Assembly (NCBI GenBank): GCA_964645155.1
Contig: CAZYBG010000143.1
Span: 1-6,429, forward strand
Source of the DNA: CAZYBG01 sp964645155
GTDB lineage: Bacteria; Pseudomonadota; Alphaproteobacteria; Rhodobacterales; Rhodobacteraceae
Direction: 5' to 3'
Length of the DNA: 6,429 bases
Under the pieces are notes generated by a model. That model worked only from the letters and a program-made list of their open reading frames with translations. It searched no databases and had not been told where the DNA came from. The translations under genes were made by a program, and so were the position numbers. The stretch's first letter is position 1, and each line of letters starts with the position of its first letter. Below are positions 1 through 6,428 of this stretch, piece after piece.

Positions 1-1
1 G

Positions 2-301
2 CACCAGAACCGCGAGATCGCGATGAACGCGCTCAAGGCGCGGCTCTACCAGCGCGAGCTCGACCGGCGCAACGCCGCCATCGCCGCCCAGCACGAGGCC
101 AAGGGCGATGCCGGCTGGGGCAACCAGATCCGCTCCTACGTGCTGCAGCCCTACCAGATGGTGAAGGACCTCCGCACCGGCTACGAGACCTCCGACACCG
201 GCGGCGTGCTCGACGGCGACCTCGACGGGCTGATGGCCGCGACGCTGGCGCTGAACGCGACCGGCAAGCGCCGCGGCGAGGTCGGCCCGGACCTCGACTA
301 G
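2..301 (+). CDS. prfB: Peptide chain release factor 2, C-terminal part (partial at 5' end)
   Basis: This is the end of RF2, the cytoplasmic factor that recognises UGA and UAA stop codons and triggers peptide release on the ribosome. The frame is open from base 2 and gives 99 visible residues ending at a TAG stop at 299-301. It begins HQNRE and has the RF2-type run GWGNQIRSYVL, then VKDLRTGYET and VLDGDLDGL. RF1 has a different sequence after the equivalent GSGDR position, so RF2 is preferred. The GGQ catalytic loop and the stop-recognition domain lie upstream of the window. So does the site where many bacteria carry a programmed frameshift in prfB, so that autoregulation cannot be judged here. 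The family call is confident; only the C-terminal piece is present because the window begins inside the gene. Confidence 0.95.
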   Translation, partial: HQNREIAMNALKARLYQRELDRRNAAIAAQHEAKGDAGWGNQIRSYVLQPYQMVKDLRTGYETSDTGGVLDGDLDGLMAATLALNATGKRRGEVGPDLD

Positions 302-385
302 GGCGGCTGTCGCGCGCCGCCGCCGCTTGCGGGAGCGGGGCGGCTGGACTAGCCTCGGCGCTGCGCGCGACTTCCCGGGGGGCTG

Positions 386-1177
386 ATGTCCGATTCCGCC
401 GGCTTGCCGCACTATTCCGTTCCCGCGCCAGGGTCGGCGACCATGGCCGACCTGCGCGCCGCGCTCGGCGCCGGCTGGCGCGACTTCCGCGCCGCGCCTG
501 CCTTCGGCCTGTTCTTCGCGGCCGTCTACGTGGCGGGCGGGCTCCTCCTCGTCTGGTCGCTCACCGCGGCGGGGCAGCTCTGGTGGACGATCCCGATCAC
601 CCTCGGCTTTCCGCTCCTCGGCCCCTTCGTCGCCGTCGGGCTCTACGAGGTGAGCCGCCGGCTCGAGCGGGGCGAGGCGCTCGACTGGCCGGGGGTGCTG
701 GGCGTGATCCTGCGCCAGAAGGACCGCCAGATCCCGTCGATGGCGGCGGTGATCGTGATCTTCTTCCTGTTCTGGAACTTCCTCGGCCACATGATCTTCG
801 CGCTGTTCCTCGGCCTCTCGGCGATGACCGAGGTGTCGTCCTCGTTCGGCCTGTTCCTCACGCCCAACGGGATTGCGATGCTTGCGGTCGGCACCGTCGT
901 GGGCGCCGGTTTCGCCCTCGTCCTCTACGCGACGAGCGTGCTGAGCCTGCCGCTGCTGCTCGACCGCGAGGTCGACTTCGTGACGGCGATGATCGTGTCG
1001 TGGCAGGCCGTGCAGGCCAGCCCGGGCCCGATGCTCCTCTGGGCCGCGTTCATCGGCGGGGCGCTGTTTCTGGCCATGGCGCCGGCATTCCTCGGGCTGT
1101 TCCTGGTGCTGCCGGTTCTCGGCCATGCGAGCTGGCATCTCTATCGCCGGCTGCTGCCCGGCCCGGCGGCGGCCTGA
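386..1177 (+). CDS. DUF2189 domain-containing integral membrane protein
   Basis: A 263-residue inner-membrane protein of unknown function. The stretch GFPLLGPFVAVGLYEVSRRLE at about residues 74-94, with its GPF-x-A-x-GLYE-x-SRR pattern, is what I recognise as DUF2189. Hydrophobic segments lie at about 39-60, 66-88, 112-145 (probably two helices), 163-190 and 213-245, so about six membrane spans are likely. A short soluble N-terminus precedes them. The ATG at 386 is preceded by a G-run at 377-382, only 3 nt away, so the ribosome site is imperfect. An ATG at 443 (residue 20) is a possible alternative start. The gene follows prfB by 84 bp on the same strand with no convincing terminator between. 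Its last 128 bp overlap the 3' end of the convergent MFS gene. DUF2189 members have no established biochemical role that I know of. Confidence 0.88.
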   Translation: MSDSAGLPHYSVPAPGSATMADLRAALGAGWRDFRAAPAFGLFFAAVYVAGGLLLVWSLTAAGQLWWTIPITLGFPLLGPFVAVGLYEVSRRLERGEALDWPGVLGVILRQKDRQIPSMAAVIVIFFLFWNFLGHMIFALFLGLSAMTEVSSSFGLFLTPNGIAMLAVGTVVGAGFALVLYATSVLSLPLLLDREVDFVTAMIVSWQAVQASPGPMLLWAAFIGGALFLAMAPAFLGLFLVLPVLGHASWHLYRRLLPGPAAA

Positions 1178-2639
1178 TGCCGAAGCCCGCGACGGCGGCG
1201 GCAAGCGCGGCGAGCGCCGCGGTGGTGAAGGCGATGGCGGCGAAGGCGCGGTCGGCTGCCGCCGCGTCGGCCGGGGTCGCCGGCGGGCTGCCGAAGCTGC
1301 CTTCGCCGCCCGCCGCCCCGTAGACCGCCACCGCGAGGCTGCCCATCGCCGCGACCGCGACGAGGCCCGCGATCCGCGCTACCGCGTTGTTGATGCCCGA
1401 GGCGGAGCCGGTGTCGGCATCCTCGACCGCCGCCATGACGGCGGCCGAAAGCGGTGCCACCACCGCCGCCATGCCGAGGCCCATCGCGATCATCGCCGGG
1501 AAGACATGCGGCCAGAACTGCCGGAACGGTGCGGCGAGGCCGAGCGCGGCGAAGGACAGCGCCACGACCGCCGCCCCGGCGGCGATGACCGGCCCCGCGC
1601 CCACCCGGTCGGCCAGCGCGCCGGCGCGCGCCGACAGCCCGCCGATGAAGACCGAGAGCGGCGCGAAGGCCGCCGTCACCGCGATCTCGCGCACCCCCCA
1701 GCCACCGATCACCGCCATCGGCAGGAAGAACAAGATGGCCGAGAGCGCAAAATAGAGGAAGAACGTCGCGATGTTGACCGCCGCGAAGCTGCGATCGGCC
1801 AGCAGCGCGACCTGCATCATCGGATGCGCCACCCGCCTTTCCCAGAGGACGAAGACACCGAGAAGGCCGAGGCCGGCGCCGCCGAGCGCGAGGTCGCGCA
1901 GGCCGCCGGCCGCGCCGTGCTCGGCGCCGGTCAGCGCCCAGGCGATCAGCCCGAGCCCCGCGGTGGCCAGCAGGGCGCCGGCGTAGTCCACGCCGCGCCC
2001 CGGCTGGCCCGGGTCGCGGGCAACGCGGGTCGCGAGGAGCCAGAGCGCCACGGCGCCGAGCGGGAGGTTGACCGCGAAGATCAGCCGCCAGGCCTCCGGC
2101 CCGCCCGTGGTCAGCAGGAGCCCGCCGGCGATCGGCCCGAGCGCGGTCGTCACCGCCGAGGCCGCGGCCCAGATGCCAAGCGCGCGGCCCCGCTCGGCCC
2201 GCGGATAGGCCCGCGCGATGATCGCCATCGAGCCCGGCACCATGAACGCCGCGCCCAGGCCCTGCAGCGCGCGCGCGGCGATCAGCAGGCCCGGCGTGGG
2301 GGCGAGGGCGCAGGCCGCCGAGGCCGCGACGAACAGCGCGATGCCGCCGCCGAAGATCCGCGCGACGCCGAAGCGGTCGCCCATCGCGCCGCCGACCAGG
2401 ATCAGCGCCGAGAGCGTCAGCATGTAGCTGTTCGAGATCCACTGCGCCTCGGGCAGCGAGGCGCCGAGGCTGTCGCGCATCGCCGGCAGCGCGATCGCGA
2501 CGATCGTGCCGTCGATGAAGCCGAGCGCCGAGGCGAGGATCGCGGCGATCAGCACCCACTTGCGGTTGGCCGCATCGCAGAACCCCGGAATCGCTGCGGG
2601 CGCCGGAGGAGTGTCCGGCGCCCGCGCGAAATCGGTCAT
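1050..2639 (-). CDS. MFS transporter, DHA2 (EmrB/QacA-like) drug:H+ antiporter type
   Basis: A 529-residue inner-membrane transporter, probably a proton-driven exporter; the substrate cannot be told from sequence. Family motifs are clear: DGTIVAIALP (43-52), QW at 66-67, motif A GGAMGDRFGVAR (83-94), motif B around RALQGLG (123-129), motif C LGPIAGG (167-173) and WRLIFAVNLPLG (183-194). About 14 hydrophobic segments fit the 14-helix DHA2 family, the last ending near residue 485. After it comes a polar tail rich in Arg, Pro, Ala and Gly (486-529). Residues 488-529 are encoded entirely in the antisense overlap with the DUF2189 gene, so the C-terminus may be a recent extension. The start is ATG at 2637-2639, 10 nt after the bactofilin stop, with no strong ribosome site of its own. 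This suggests co-transcription and possibly translational coupling. Confidence 0.9.
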   Translation of the reverse strand: MTDFARAPDTPPAPAAIPGFCDAANRKWVLIAAILASALGFIDGTIVAIALPAMRDSLGASLPEAQWISNSYMLTLSALILVGGAMGDRFGVARIFGGGIALFVAASAACALAPTPGLLIAARALQGLGAAFMVPGSMAIIARAYPRAERGRALGIWAAASAVTTALGPIAGGLLLTTGGPEAWRLIFAVNLPLGAVALWLLATRVARDPGQPGRGVDYAGALLATAGLGLIAWALTGAEHGAAGGLRDLALGGAGLGLLGVFVLWERRVAHPMMQVALLADRSFAAVNIATFFLYFALSAILFFLPMAVIGGWGVREIAVTAAFAPLSVFIGGLSARAGALADRVGAGPVIAAGAAVVALSFAALGLAAPFRQFWPHVFPAMIAMGLGMAAVVAPLSAAVMAAVEDADTGSASGINNAVARIAGLVAVAAMGSLAVAVYGAAGGEGSFGSPPATPADAAAADRAFAAIAFTTAALAALAAAVAGFGIRPPPGRAAAGDRDASSHGREPAAPGTARGMPAPWPETAPRR

Positions 2640-2649
2640 CGCTGCCGGC

Positions 2650-3156
2650 TCAGCCCTTCAGAATCTCTGCCGGCTTGGGCGCGGCCAGCGCCGCCTTGGC
2701 GCCGCCCGAGATCGGGTCGTCCTGGCGTTGCACCGAGCCTTCGAAATGGGCGCCGGATTCGATCGCGATCGTCTTGTGGATGATGTCGCCCTCGACCCGC
2801 GCCGACGAGGTGAGGCGGACCTTGAGGCCGCGCACCCGGCCGATCACCCGGCCGTTCACCACGATGTCGTCGGCCACGATCTCGCCCTTGATCGTCGCGC
2901 CTTCGCCGACCGTCAGCAGATGCGCGCGGATGTCGCCCTCGACCGTGCCCTCGACCTGGATGTCGCCGCTGGTCCGGACATTTCCGGTGATCGTGAGGTC
3001 CGACGACACGATCGACGGCGAGGGCTTGGGCTTCGGCGTCGTCGCGGGCATGTAGTCGCCCATCGGCTTCGCGGTCGCGGGTTCGAGCATCTTCGGTTTC
3101 TCCGCCTCGGGGGCCGTCTTCGGGCCGGGCTCGTTGATACGCGATTTAGAAAACAT
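2650..3156 (-). CDS. Bactofilin (polymer-forming cytoskeletal protein)
   Basis: A 168-residue bactofilin, a cytoskeletal protein that polymerises without nucleotide and scaffolds cell-wall or envelope enzymes at the inner face of the membrane. A Pro/Lys/Ala-rich flexible N-terminus (about 9-48) precedes a core at about 49-144 of short beta-helix repeats with recurring Gly and Val/Ile, such as GNVRTSGDIQVEG and VEGDI, then a short Ala/Pro tail. The first residues, MFSKSR, resemble the MFSK-type start of Caulobacter BacA, where the N-terminus is reported to target the membrane. The ATG at 3154-3156 lies inside the 3' end of the M23 peptidase gene (11-nt overlap), so translation is probably coupled. 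A bactofilin paired with an M23 peptidase is a recurrent arrangement in alphaproteobacteria (bacA with an LmdC-type peptidase). I leave the symbol blank because bacA also names an unrelated gene. Confidence 0.93.
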   Translation of the reverse strand: MFSKSRINEPGPKTAPEAEKPKMLEPATAKPMGDYMPATTPKPKPSPSIVSSDLTITGNVRTSGDIQVEGTVEGDIRAHLLTVGEGATIKGEIVADDIVVNGRVIGRVRGLKVRLTSSARVEGDIIHKTIAIESGAHFEGSVQRQDDPISGGAKAALAAPKPAEILKG

Positions 3157-4486
3157 CTCTGGCCGCCCTGATGAAGTTCATGGGGTTACGCGCTTCACCG
3201 CCCGCGCGCACCTCGTAGTGCAGGTGCGTGCCGGTGGAGCGTCCTGTATTTCCCATATCACCGATGCGGTCCCCGCGCGAGACCCTATCGCCCTCGCTCA
3301 CCCGGATTTGCGACATGTGGGCATAGCGGGTCTCGAGGCCGAAGGCATGCTCGATCTTCACCAGCCGGCCGTAGCCGCCCTCCCAGCCGGCATGGGTCAC
3401 GACGCCGTCGGCGGTGGCGTAGATCGGGGTGCCGCTGGCCCCGGCGAGGTCGGTGCCCTCGTGCATCCGGGTGCCCGCGCCCTTCGGGTCGCGGCGGTAG
3501 CCGAACCCGCTGGTGAAGCGGAAGGCGTCGCGCACCGGCATCGCGAACGGAACCTTCTCGGCAGCGATCCGGTAGAGGTTCATCTCGTCGAGGCGGCGCA
3601 GGATGTCGTTGGCGCGCAGCGCGTCGGGATCGGGCTCCTCGCCCATCGTCGATATCGCGATCGGCACCAGCGGCCCGCCCTGCCCGGAATAGCCGCGGCG
3701 CACCTCGTCGATCAGGTTGTCGGGCTCGAGGCCGGCCGAGCGGAACATCTCGTCCAGCGGCTCGAGCGACACTGCCACCGCCTCCTCGAGCTGGCCGAAG
3801 ATGCGGTCGTTGCGCTCGGCGACGAGCTGGAGCTCGAGCGCCAGGTCCTCGGCCTCGGTCATCGCGGCCTCGGCGTCGGCGGCGATGATCGCGCGTTCGG
3901 CGGCGGTATCGGCCAGCGCATCGGTCAGGAAGCCGACCGTGGCGGCCAGTTCCTCGGCATCGGCGCCGAGCACCGCGTCGGGGTTCGCCTCGCCCGCGGC
4001 CTCGGCGATCAGCGCCTCGGTGTCGGCGCGGGCGCCGTCGCGTTCCTGGATGGTGCGGCGCAGCGTGGCCTGGATCACCTCGATCCCGGTCTCGAGCTCG
4101 CGCCGGCGGTCTTCCGAGGCGAGGAGCCGCTCCTGCATGGCCGAGACCTCGGCGAGCGCCAGGCTGAAGCGCTCCTGCGCGGCATGGGCCTCGGCGGCGC
4201 GGGCGTCGCGCGCGGCGGCCAGCGCGTTCAGCCGCGCCTCGTAGGTGGTCTGCTGCCGGGCCGCCTGTTCGCGGACGCTGCCCGAACCGATCGAGTCCAT
4301 CAGCAGGACCGCGGTGGCGATCACCGTCCAGCTGAAGACCATCGCGGTACCGACGATGGCGACCGCCTGGGTCGCCGGCCGGAGGCGGATGAACCGCGTC
4401 TCGGTGTCGGATTTGAGGAAGAGCCGGCGCTCCGGCAGATGCCGCTCAAGCACAGCGTTGAGCGATCTCGTCAGACGATGCGGCAA
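3146..4486 (-). CDS. Membrane-anchored M23 family metallopeptidase (predicted peptidoglycan DD-endopeptidase)
   Basis: A 446-residue predicted zinc endopeptidase that would cut peptidoglycan cross-links in the periplasm. The order is a basic cytoplasmic N-terminus (about 1-40), one membrane helix (about 41-63), a long Ala/Glu/Arg-rich coiled coil (about 71-250), a linker with GYSGQGGPLVP, and a C-terminal LytM/M23 domain. The metal and catalytic set is complete: H342 and D346 in HEGTD, H390 in YAHM, and H421 and H423 in HLH. By analogy with LytM, H342, D346 and H423 bind zinc while H390 and H421 assist catalysis. The layout matches Rhodobacterales M23 proteins annotated with an N-terminal DUF5930 region. 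The start is TTG at 4484-4486: no in-frame ATG precedes residue 49, and GGGA lies 7 nt upstream. A GTG at residue 12 is a weaker alternative. It overlaps the bactofilin start by 11 nt, which suggests a functional pair. Confidence 0.92.
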   Translation of the reverse strand: MPHRLTRSLNAVLERHLPERRLFLKSDTETRFIRLRPATQAVAIVGTAMVFSWTVIATAVLLMDSIGSGSVREQAARQQTTYEARLNALAAARDARAAEAHAAQERFSLALAEVSAMQERLLASEDRRRELETGIEVIQATLRRTIQERDGARADTEALIAEAAGEANPDAVLGADAEELAATVGFLTDALADTAAERAIIAADAEAAMTEAEDLALELQLVAERNDRIFGQLEEAVAVSLEPLDEMFRSAGLEPDNLIDEVRRGYSGQGGPLVPIAISTMGEEPDPDALRANDILRRLDEMNLYRIAAEKVPFAMPVRDAFRFTSGFGYRRDPKGAGTRMHEGTDLAGASGTPIYATADGVVTHAGWEGGYGRLVKIEHAFGLETRYAHMSQIRVSEGDRVSRGDRIGDMGNTGRSTGTHLHYEVRAGGEARNPMNFIRAARDVF

Positions 4487-4599
4487 TGTCTTGTCCCGTC
4501 CCGTGAGCCCTTGTTCTGCAGCTACCCCGCCCCCAGCCAGGTCGCCGCACCCGGTGCTACCGCAGGATGTGTCTGCGACGCAACGAGTTTGGGCGAATT

Positions 4600-4643
4600 T
4601 GCGGCATCGACGCCCGGCGCGGCAGAATCTTGCCGATGCCGCA
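4600..4643. repeat. Perfect 10-bp inverted repeat in the DUF455-M23 intergenic region
   Basis: TGCGGCATCG at 4600-4609 is exactly complementary to CGATGCCGCA at 4634-4643, with a 24-nt spacer. A second, smaller dyad, CGGCA (4620-4624) and TGCCG (4631-4635), is nested and competes for two bases. For the gatB-DUF455 transcript this would form a hairpin starting about 17 nt after the stop codon, where a terminator is expected. No U-run follows on the minus strand, so an intrinsic terminator is not convincing. It might instead be an operator, an attenuating leader structure or a factor-dependent terminator. The repeat itself is certain; the role is unknown. Confidence 0.55.
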
Positions 4644-4652
4644 GGGTCTTAA
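4624..4652 (-). promoter_or_regulatory. Possible promoter of the M23 peptidase-bactofilin operon
   Basis: Reading the minus strand, TTAAGA (4652-4647) could be a -35 region, and GATTCT (4629-4624) lies 17 nt further as a weak -10 with three of six consensus bases. Transcription would then start near 4617, about 130 nt before the TTG start. The left half of the CtrA-like box would overlap the -35, as in CtrA-activated promoters of Caulobacter. The -10 includes GATTC, a GANTC site of the kind methylated by CcrM, but that motif is expected often by chance. The match is poor, so this is a hypothesis. Confidence 0.25.
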
Positions 4653-4667
4653 GCAGGAATTAAGCAG
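4649..4667. promoter_or_regulatory. Candidate CtrA-binding box (TTAA-N7-TTAA)
   Basis: On the plus strand, TTAAGCAG at 4649-4656 and TTAAGCAG at 4660-4667 form a direct repeat with an 11-bp pitch, giving TTAA, 7 nt, TTAA. That spacing is the known consensus of CtrA, the alphaproteobacterial response regulator. The Caulobacter 8-mer half site TTAACCAT differs from each copy at two positions. I found no other TTAA in the window, and the flanks are strongly GC-rich. The right half overlaps the stop codon of the DUF455 gene. The left half is about 160 bp upstream of the M23 peptidase start. Binding, and the direction of any regulation, are inferences. Confidence 0.5.
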
Positions 4668-5502
4668 CGCCCTGACCGGCAAGCGGCCAGTAGAAATCGG
4701 GCGGAATGCCCGCTTCGGCCCGCTTTTCCTCGTTGAACGGCGGCTTGAGCCGGCCATGGAAGTGCCGCCGGACGAGGGCGTGGAACCGCTCCTTCGGGTC
4801 GGCGTTGTCGCGACCGCAGAGGAAGTTGAACCATTTCTGCCCATAGGCGACGTGCCCCACCTCCTCGGCATAGATCGTCTCGAGCGCGGCTACCGCTTGG
4901 GCCGCGCCGGCCTTGCGGAAGACCGCGATCATGCCCGGCGTGACATCGAGGCCGCGCGCCTCGAGCACCATCGGCACGACGGCGAGGCGGGCGGGCAGGT
5001 CCTGCGCGGTGTCCTCGGCCGCCCGCCACATCAAGGCATGGGCGGGAAGCGCGCCGTAATGGCTGCCCTCCGCCTCAAGACAATCTGCCAGAAGGTTGAA
5101 ATGCTTGGCTTCCTCGTCGGCAGCCTTCACCCAGTCGTCGTGGAATCCAAGCGGCATCGGCACATGCGTGAAGCGCGCGACGATGTCCCAGTGCAGGTCG
5201 ATTGCGTTCAGCTCGATATGCGCGACGGCGTGGAGGAGCGCGATCCGCCCCTCGGGCGAGCCGGGGCGCCGGCGCGGCACGTCGCGCGGCGGCAGCAGCT
5301 CCGGCCGGTCGGGCCGGGCAGGGCGGTCGGGCGGGGTGGCGGTGCCGACCGCCATGCCCTGCGCCATCGGGTCGGCCTGCCGTGCGGCGAACCACGCGGC
5401 GGCATGGGCGCGCGACAGCGCCGCCTTCGCCCGCGCATCGGCCGTGGTCAGCACCTCGACGGCGCGCTCTGCCAGCGAACGGCCGCCCGCCGCGGCCGTC
5501 AC
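4660..5502 (-). CDS. DUF455 family ferritin-like protein (putative di-iron four-helix bundle)
   Basis: A 280-residue, probably cytoplasmic protein of the DUF455 family, whose function is not established. It has the ligand pattern of ferritin-like di-iron bundles, one Glu or an ExxH pair per helix: E97 in HIELNAIDLHWD, E131 and H134 in DEEAKHF, E181 in VLEARGLD, and E214 and H217 in EEVGHVAYG. All are intact, so an active metal centre is plausible, whether an oxygenase, oxidase or metal-handling protein. The N-terminal part has a helical segment (about 8-42) and a Pro/Arg-rich linker (about 57-82). The start is GTG at 5500-5502, and the tetranucleotide GTGA (5499-5502) contains both this start and the gatB stop, so translation is likely coupled to gatB. 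The stop codon TAA at 4660-4662 lies inside the TTAA-N7-TTAA element described separately. Confidence 0.88.
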   Translation of the reverse strand: MTAAAGGRSLAERAVEVLTTADARAKAALSRAHAAAWFAARQADPMAQGMAVGTATPPDRPARPDRPELLPPRDVPRRRPGSPEGRIALLHAVAHIELNAIDLHWDIVARFTHVPMPLGFHDDWVKAADEEAKHFNLLADCLEAEGSHYGALPAHALMWRAAEDTAQDLPARLAVVPMVLEARGLDVTPGMIAVFRKAGAAQAVAALETIYAEEVGHVAYGQKWFNFLCGRDNADPKERFHALVRRHFHGRLKPPFNEEKRAEAGIPPDFYWPLAGQGAA

Positions 5503-6428
5503 AGGCCGAGCTTGCGGCTGAGCAGCGCGTTGACCGCGGCCGGGTTCGCCTTGCCACCGGTCGCCTTCATCACCTGGCCGACGAACCAGCCGGCGAGCTT
5601 CGGGTTCGCCCGCGCCTTCTCGACCTGCGCGGGGTTGTCGGCGATCACCTGGTCGACCGCGGCCTCGATCGCGCCGGTATCGGTCACCTGCCGCAGGCCG
5701 CGTTCTGCCACGATCTGCGCCGGGTCGCCGCCCTCGGTGTAGACGATCTCGAACAGGTCCTTGGCGATCTTGCCCGAGATCTCGCCCTGCGCGATCAGGT
5801 CGAGGATCTGCCCGAGCTGCGCCGCCGAGACCGGGCTTTCGCCGATCCCGTGGCCTTCCTTGTTGAGGCGCCCGAAAAGCTCGTTGATCACCCAGTTCGC
5901 CGCCTGCTTGCCGTCGCGGCCCTGCGCGACGGCCTCGAACCAGGCGGCGTTCTCGGCCTCGGCGGTCAGCACGCCGGCATCGTATTCGGTCACGCCGTAG
6001 TCGGCGACGAAGCGCGCCTTCTTCGCGTCTGGCAGCTCGGGCAGCGCGGCCCCGATCGCATCCACCCAGTCCTGCTCCAGCTCCAGCGGCAGCAGGTCCG
6101 GGTCGGGGAAGTAGCGGTAGTCGTGCGCCTCTTCCTTCGAGCGCATGCTCCGCGTCTCGCCCCGGTCGGGGTCGTAGAGGCGGGTCTCCTGCATCACGCT
6201 GCCGCCGTCCTCAAGAATCGCGATCTGGCGCCGCGCCTCGTAGTCGATGGCGGCCTGGATGAACCGCATCGAGTTCATGTTCTTGATCTCGCAGCGCGTG
6301 CCGAGATGCGAAAAATCCTGCGTCTGCTGGTACTTCTCGTACTGACCGGGCCGGCAGACCGACACGTTGACGTCGGCGCGCAGGTTGCCGTTCTGCATGT
6401 TGCCATCGCAGGTCCCGAGGTAGCGCAG
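5499..6428 (-). CDS. gatB: Aspartyl/glutamyl-tRNA(Asn/Gln) amidotransferase subunit B, C-terminal part (partial at 5' end)
   Basis: GatB is the tRNA-binding kinase and transamidase subunit of GatCAB, which converts Glu-tRNA(Gln) and, in many bacteria, Asp-tRNA(Asn) into the amidated forms in the cytoplasm. The reading frame is open to the window edge and gives 309 visible residues beginning LRYLGTCDGNM. Typical GatB segments follow: RADVNVSVCRPG, then RCEIKNMNSMRF, RLYDPDRGETRSMRSKEEAHDYRYFPDPDLLPL, then the helical and YqeY-like tail ending TGGKANPAAVNALLSRKLGL. The ATG at 6396-6398 is internal and not the real start. The N-terminal part of the catalytic cradle, about a third of the protein, lies outside the window. 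The stop TGA (5499-5501) overlaps the GTG start of the DUF455 gene, so the two genes form an operon. Confidence 0.96.
   Translation of the reverse strand: MRYLGTCDGNMQNGNLRADVNVSVCRPGQYEKYQQTQDFSHLGTRCEIKNMNSMRFIQAAIDYEARRQIAILEDGGSVMQETRLYDPDRGETRSMRSKEEAHDYRYFPDPDLLPLELEQDWVDAIGAALPELPDAKKARFVADYGVTEYDAGVLTAEAENAAWFEAVAQGRDGKQAANWVINELFGRLNKEGHGIGESPVSAAQLGQILDLIAQGEISGKIAKDLFEIVYTEGGDPAQIVAERGLRQVTDTGAIEAAVDQVIADNPAQVEKARANPKLAGWFVGQVMKATGGKANPAAVNALLSRKLGL

Noticed and set aside
302..321. Hairpin GGCGGC (302-307) with GCCGCC (316-321) right after the prfB stop
   Set aside because: The stem is only 6 bp in DNA rich in GCC/GGC repeats, and no T-run follows. It is not good enough to call a terminator; the rest of the 84-bp gap shows nothing I can support.
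1125..2783. 552-codon open frame on the plus strand opposite the MFS gene
   Set aside because: Its product is a low-complexity Arg/Asp/Glu/Gly/His run with no recognisable domain. It is the antisense shadow of a clear MFS gene in very GC-rich DNA, where stops are rare.
4547..4557. Small dyad GCAC-CCG-GTGC in the leader of the M23 gene
   Set aside because: A 4-bp stem is expected often by chance at this GC content.
4560..4583. Second promoter-like pair on the minus strand, TTGCGT (4583-4578) and TAGCAC 18 nt further
   Set aside because: The -10 matches only three of six consensus bases and there is no supporting element, so it is weaker than the candidate next to the TTAA box.
3134..4663. 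509-codon open frame on the plus strand opposite the M23 peptidase
   Set aside because: It is antisense to a protein with a complete M23 active site, is His/Gly/Arg-rich without domain features, and is explained by base composition.
4567..5742. 391-codon plus-strand open frame opposite the DUF455 gene and the end of gatB
   Set aside because: It crosses two well-supported minus-strand genes and their junction and shows no family resemblance.
6396..6398. ATG as a start for the gatB frame
   Set aside because: The frame continues upstream with LRYLGTCDGN, a normal internal GatB sequence, so the gene runs off the window edge.
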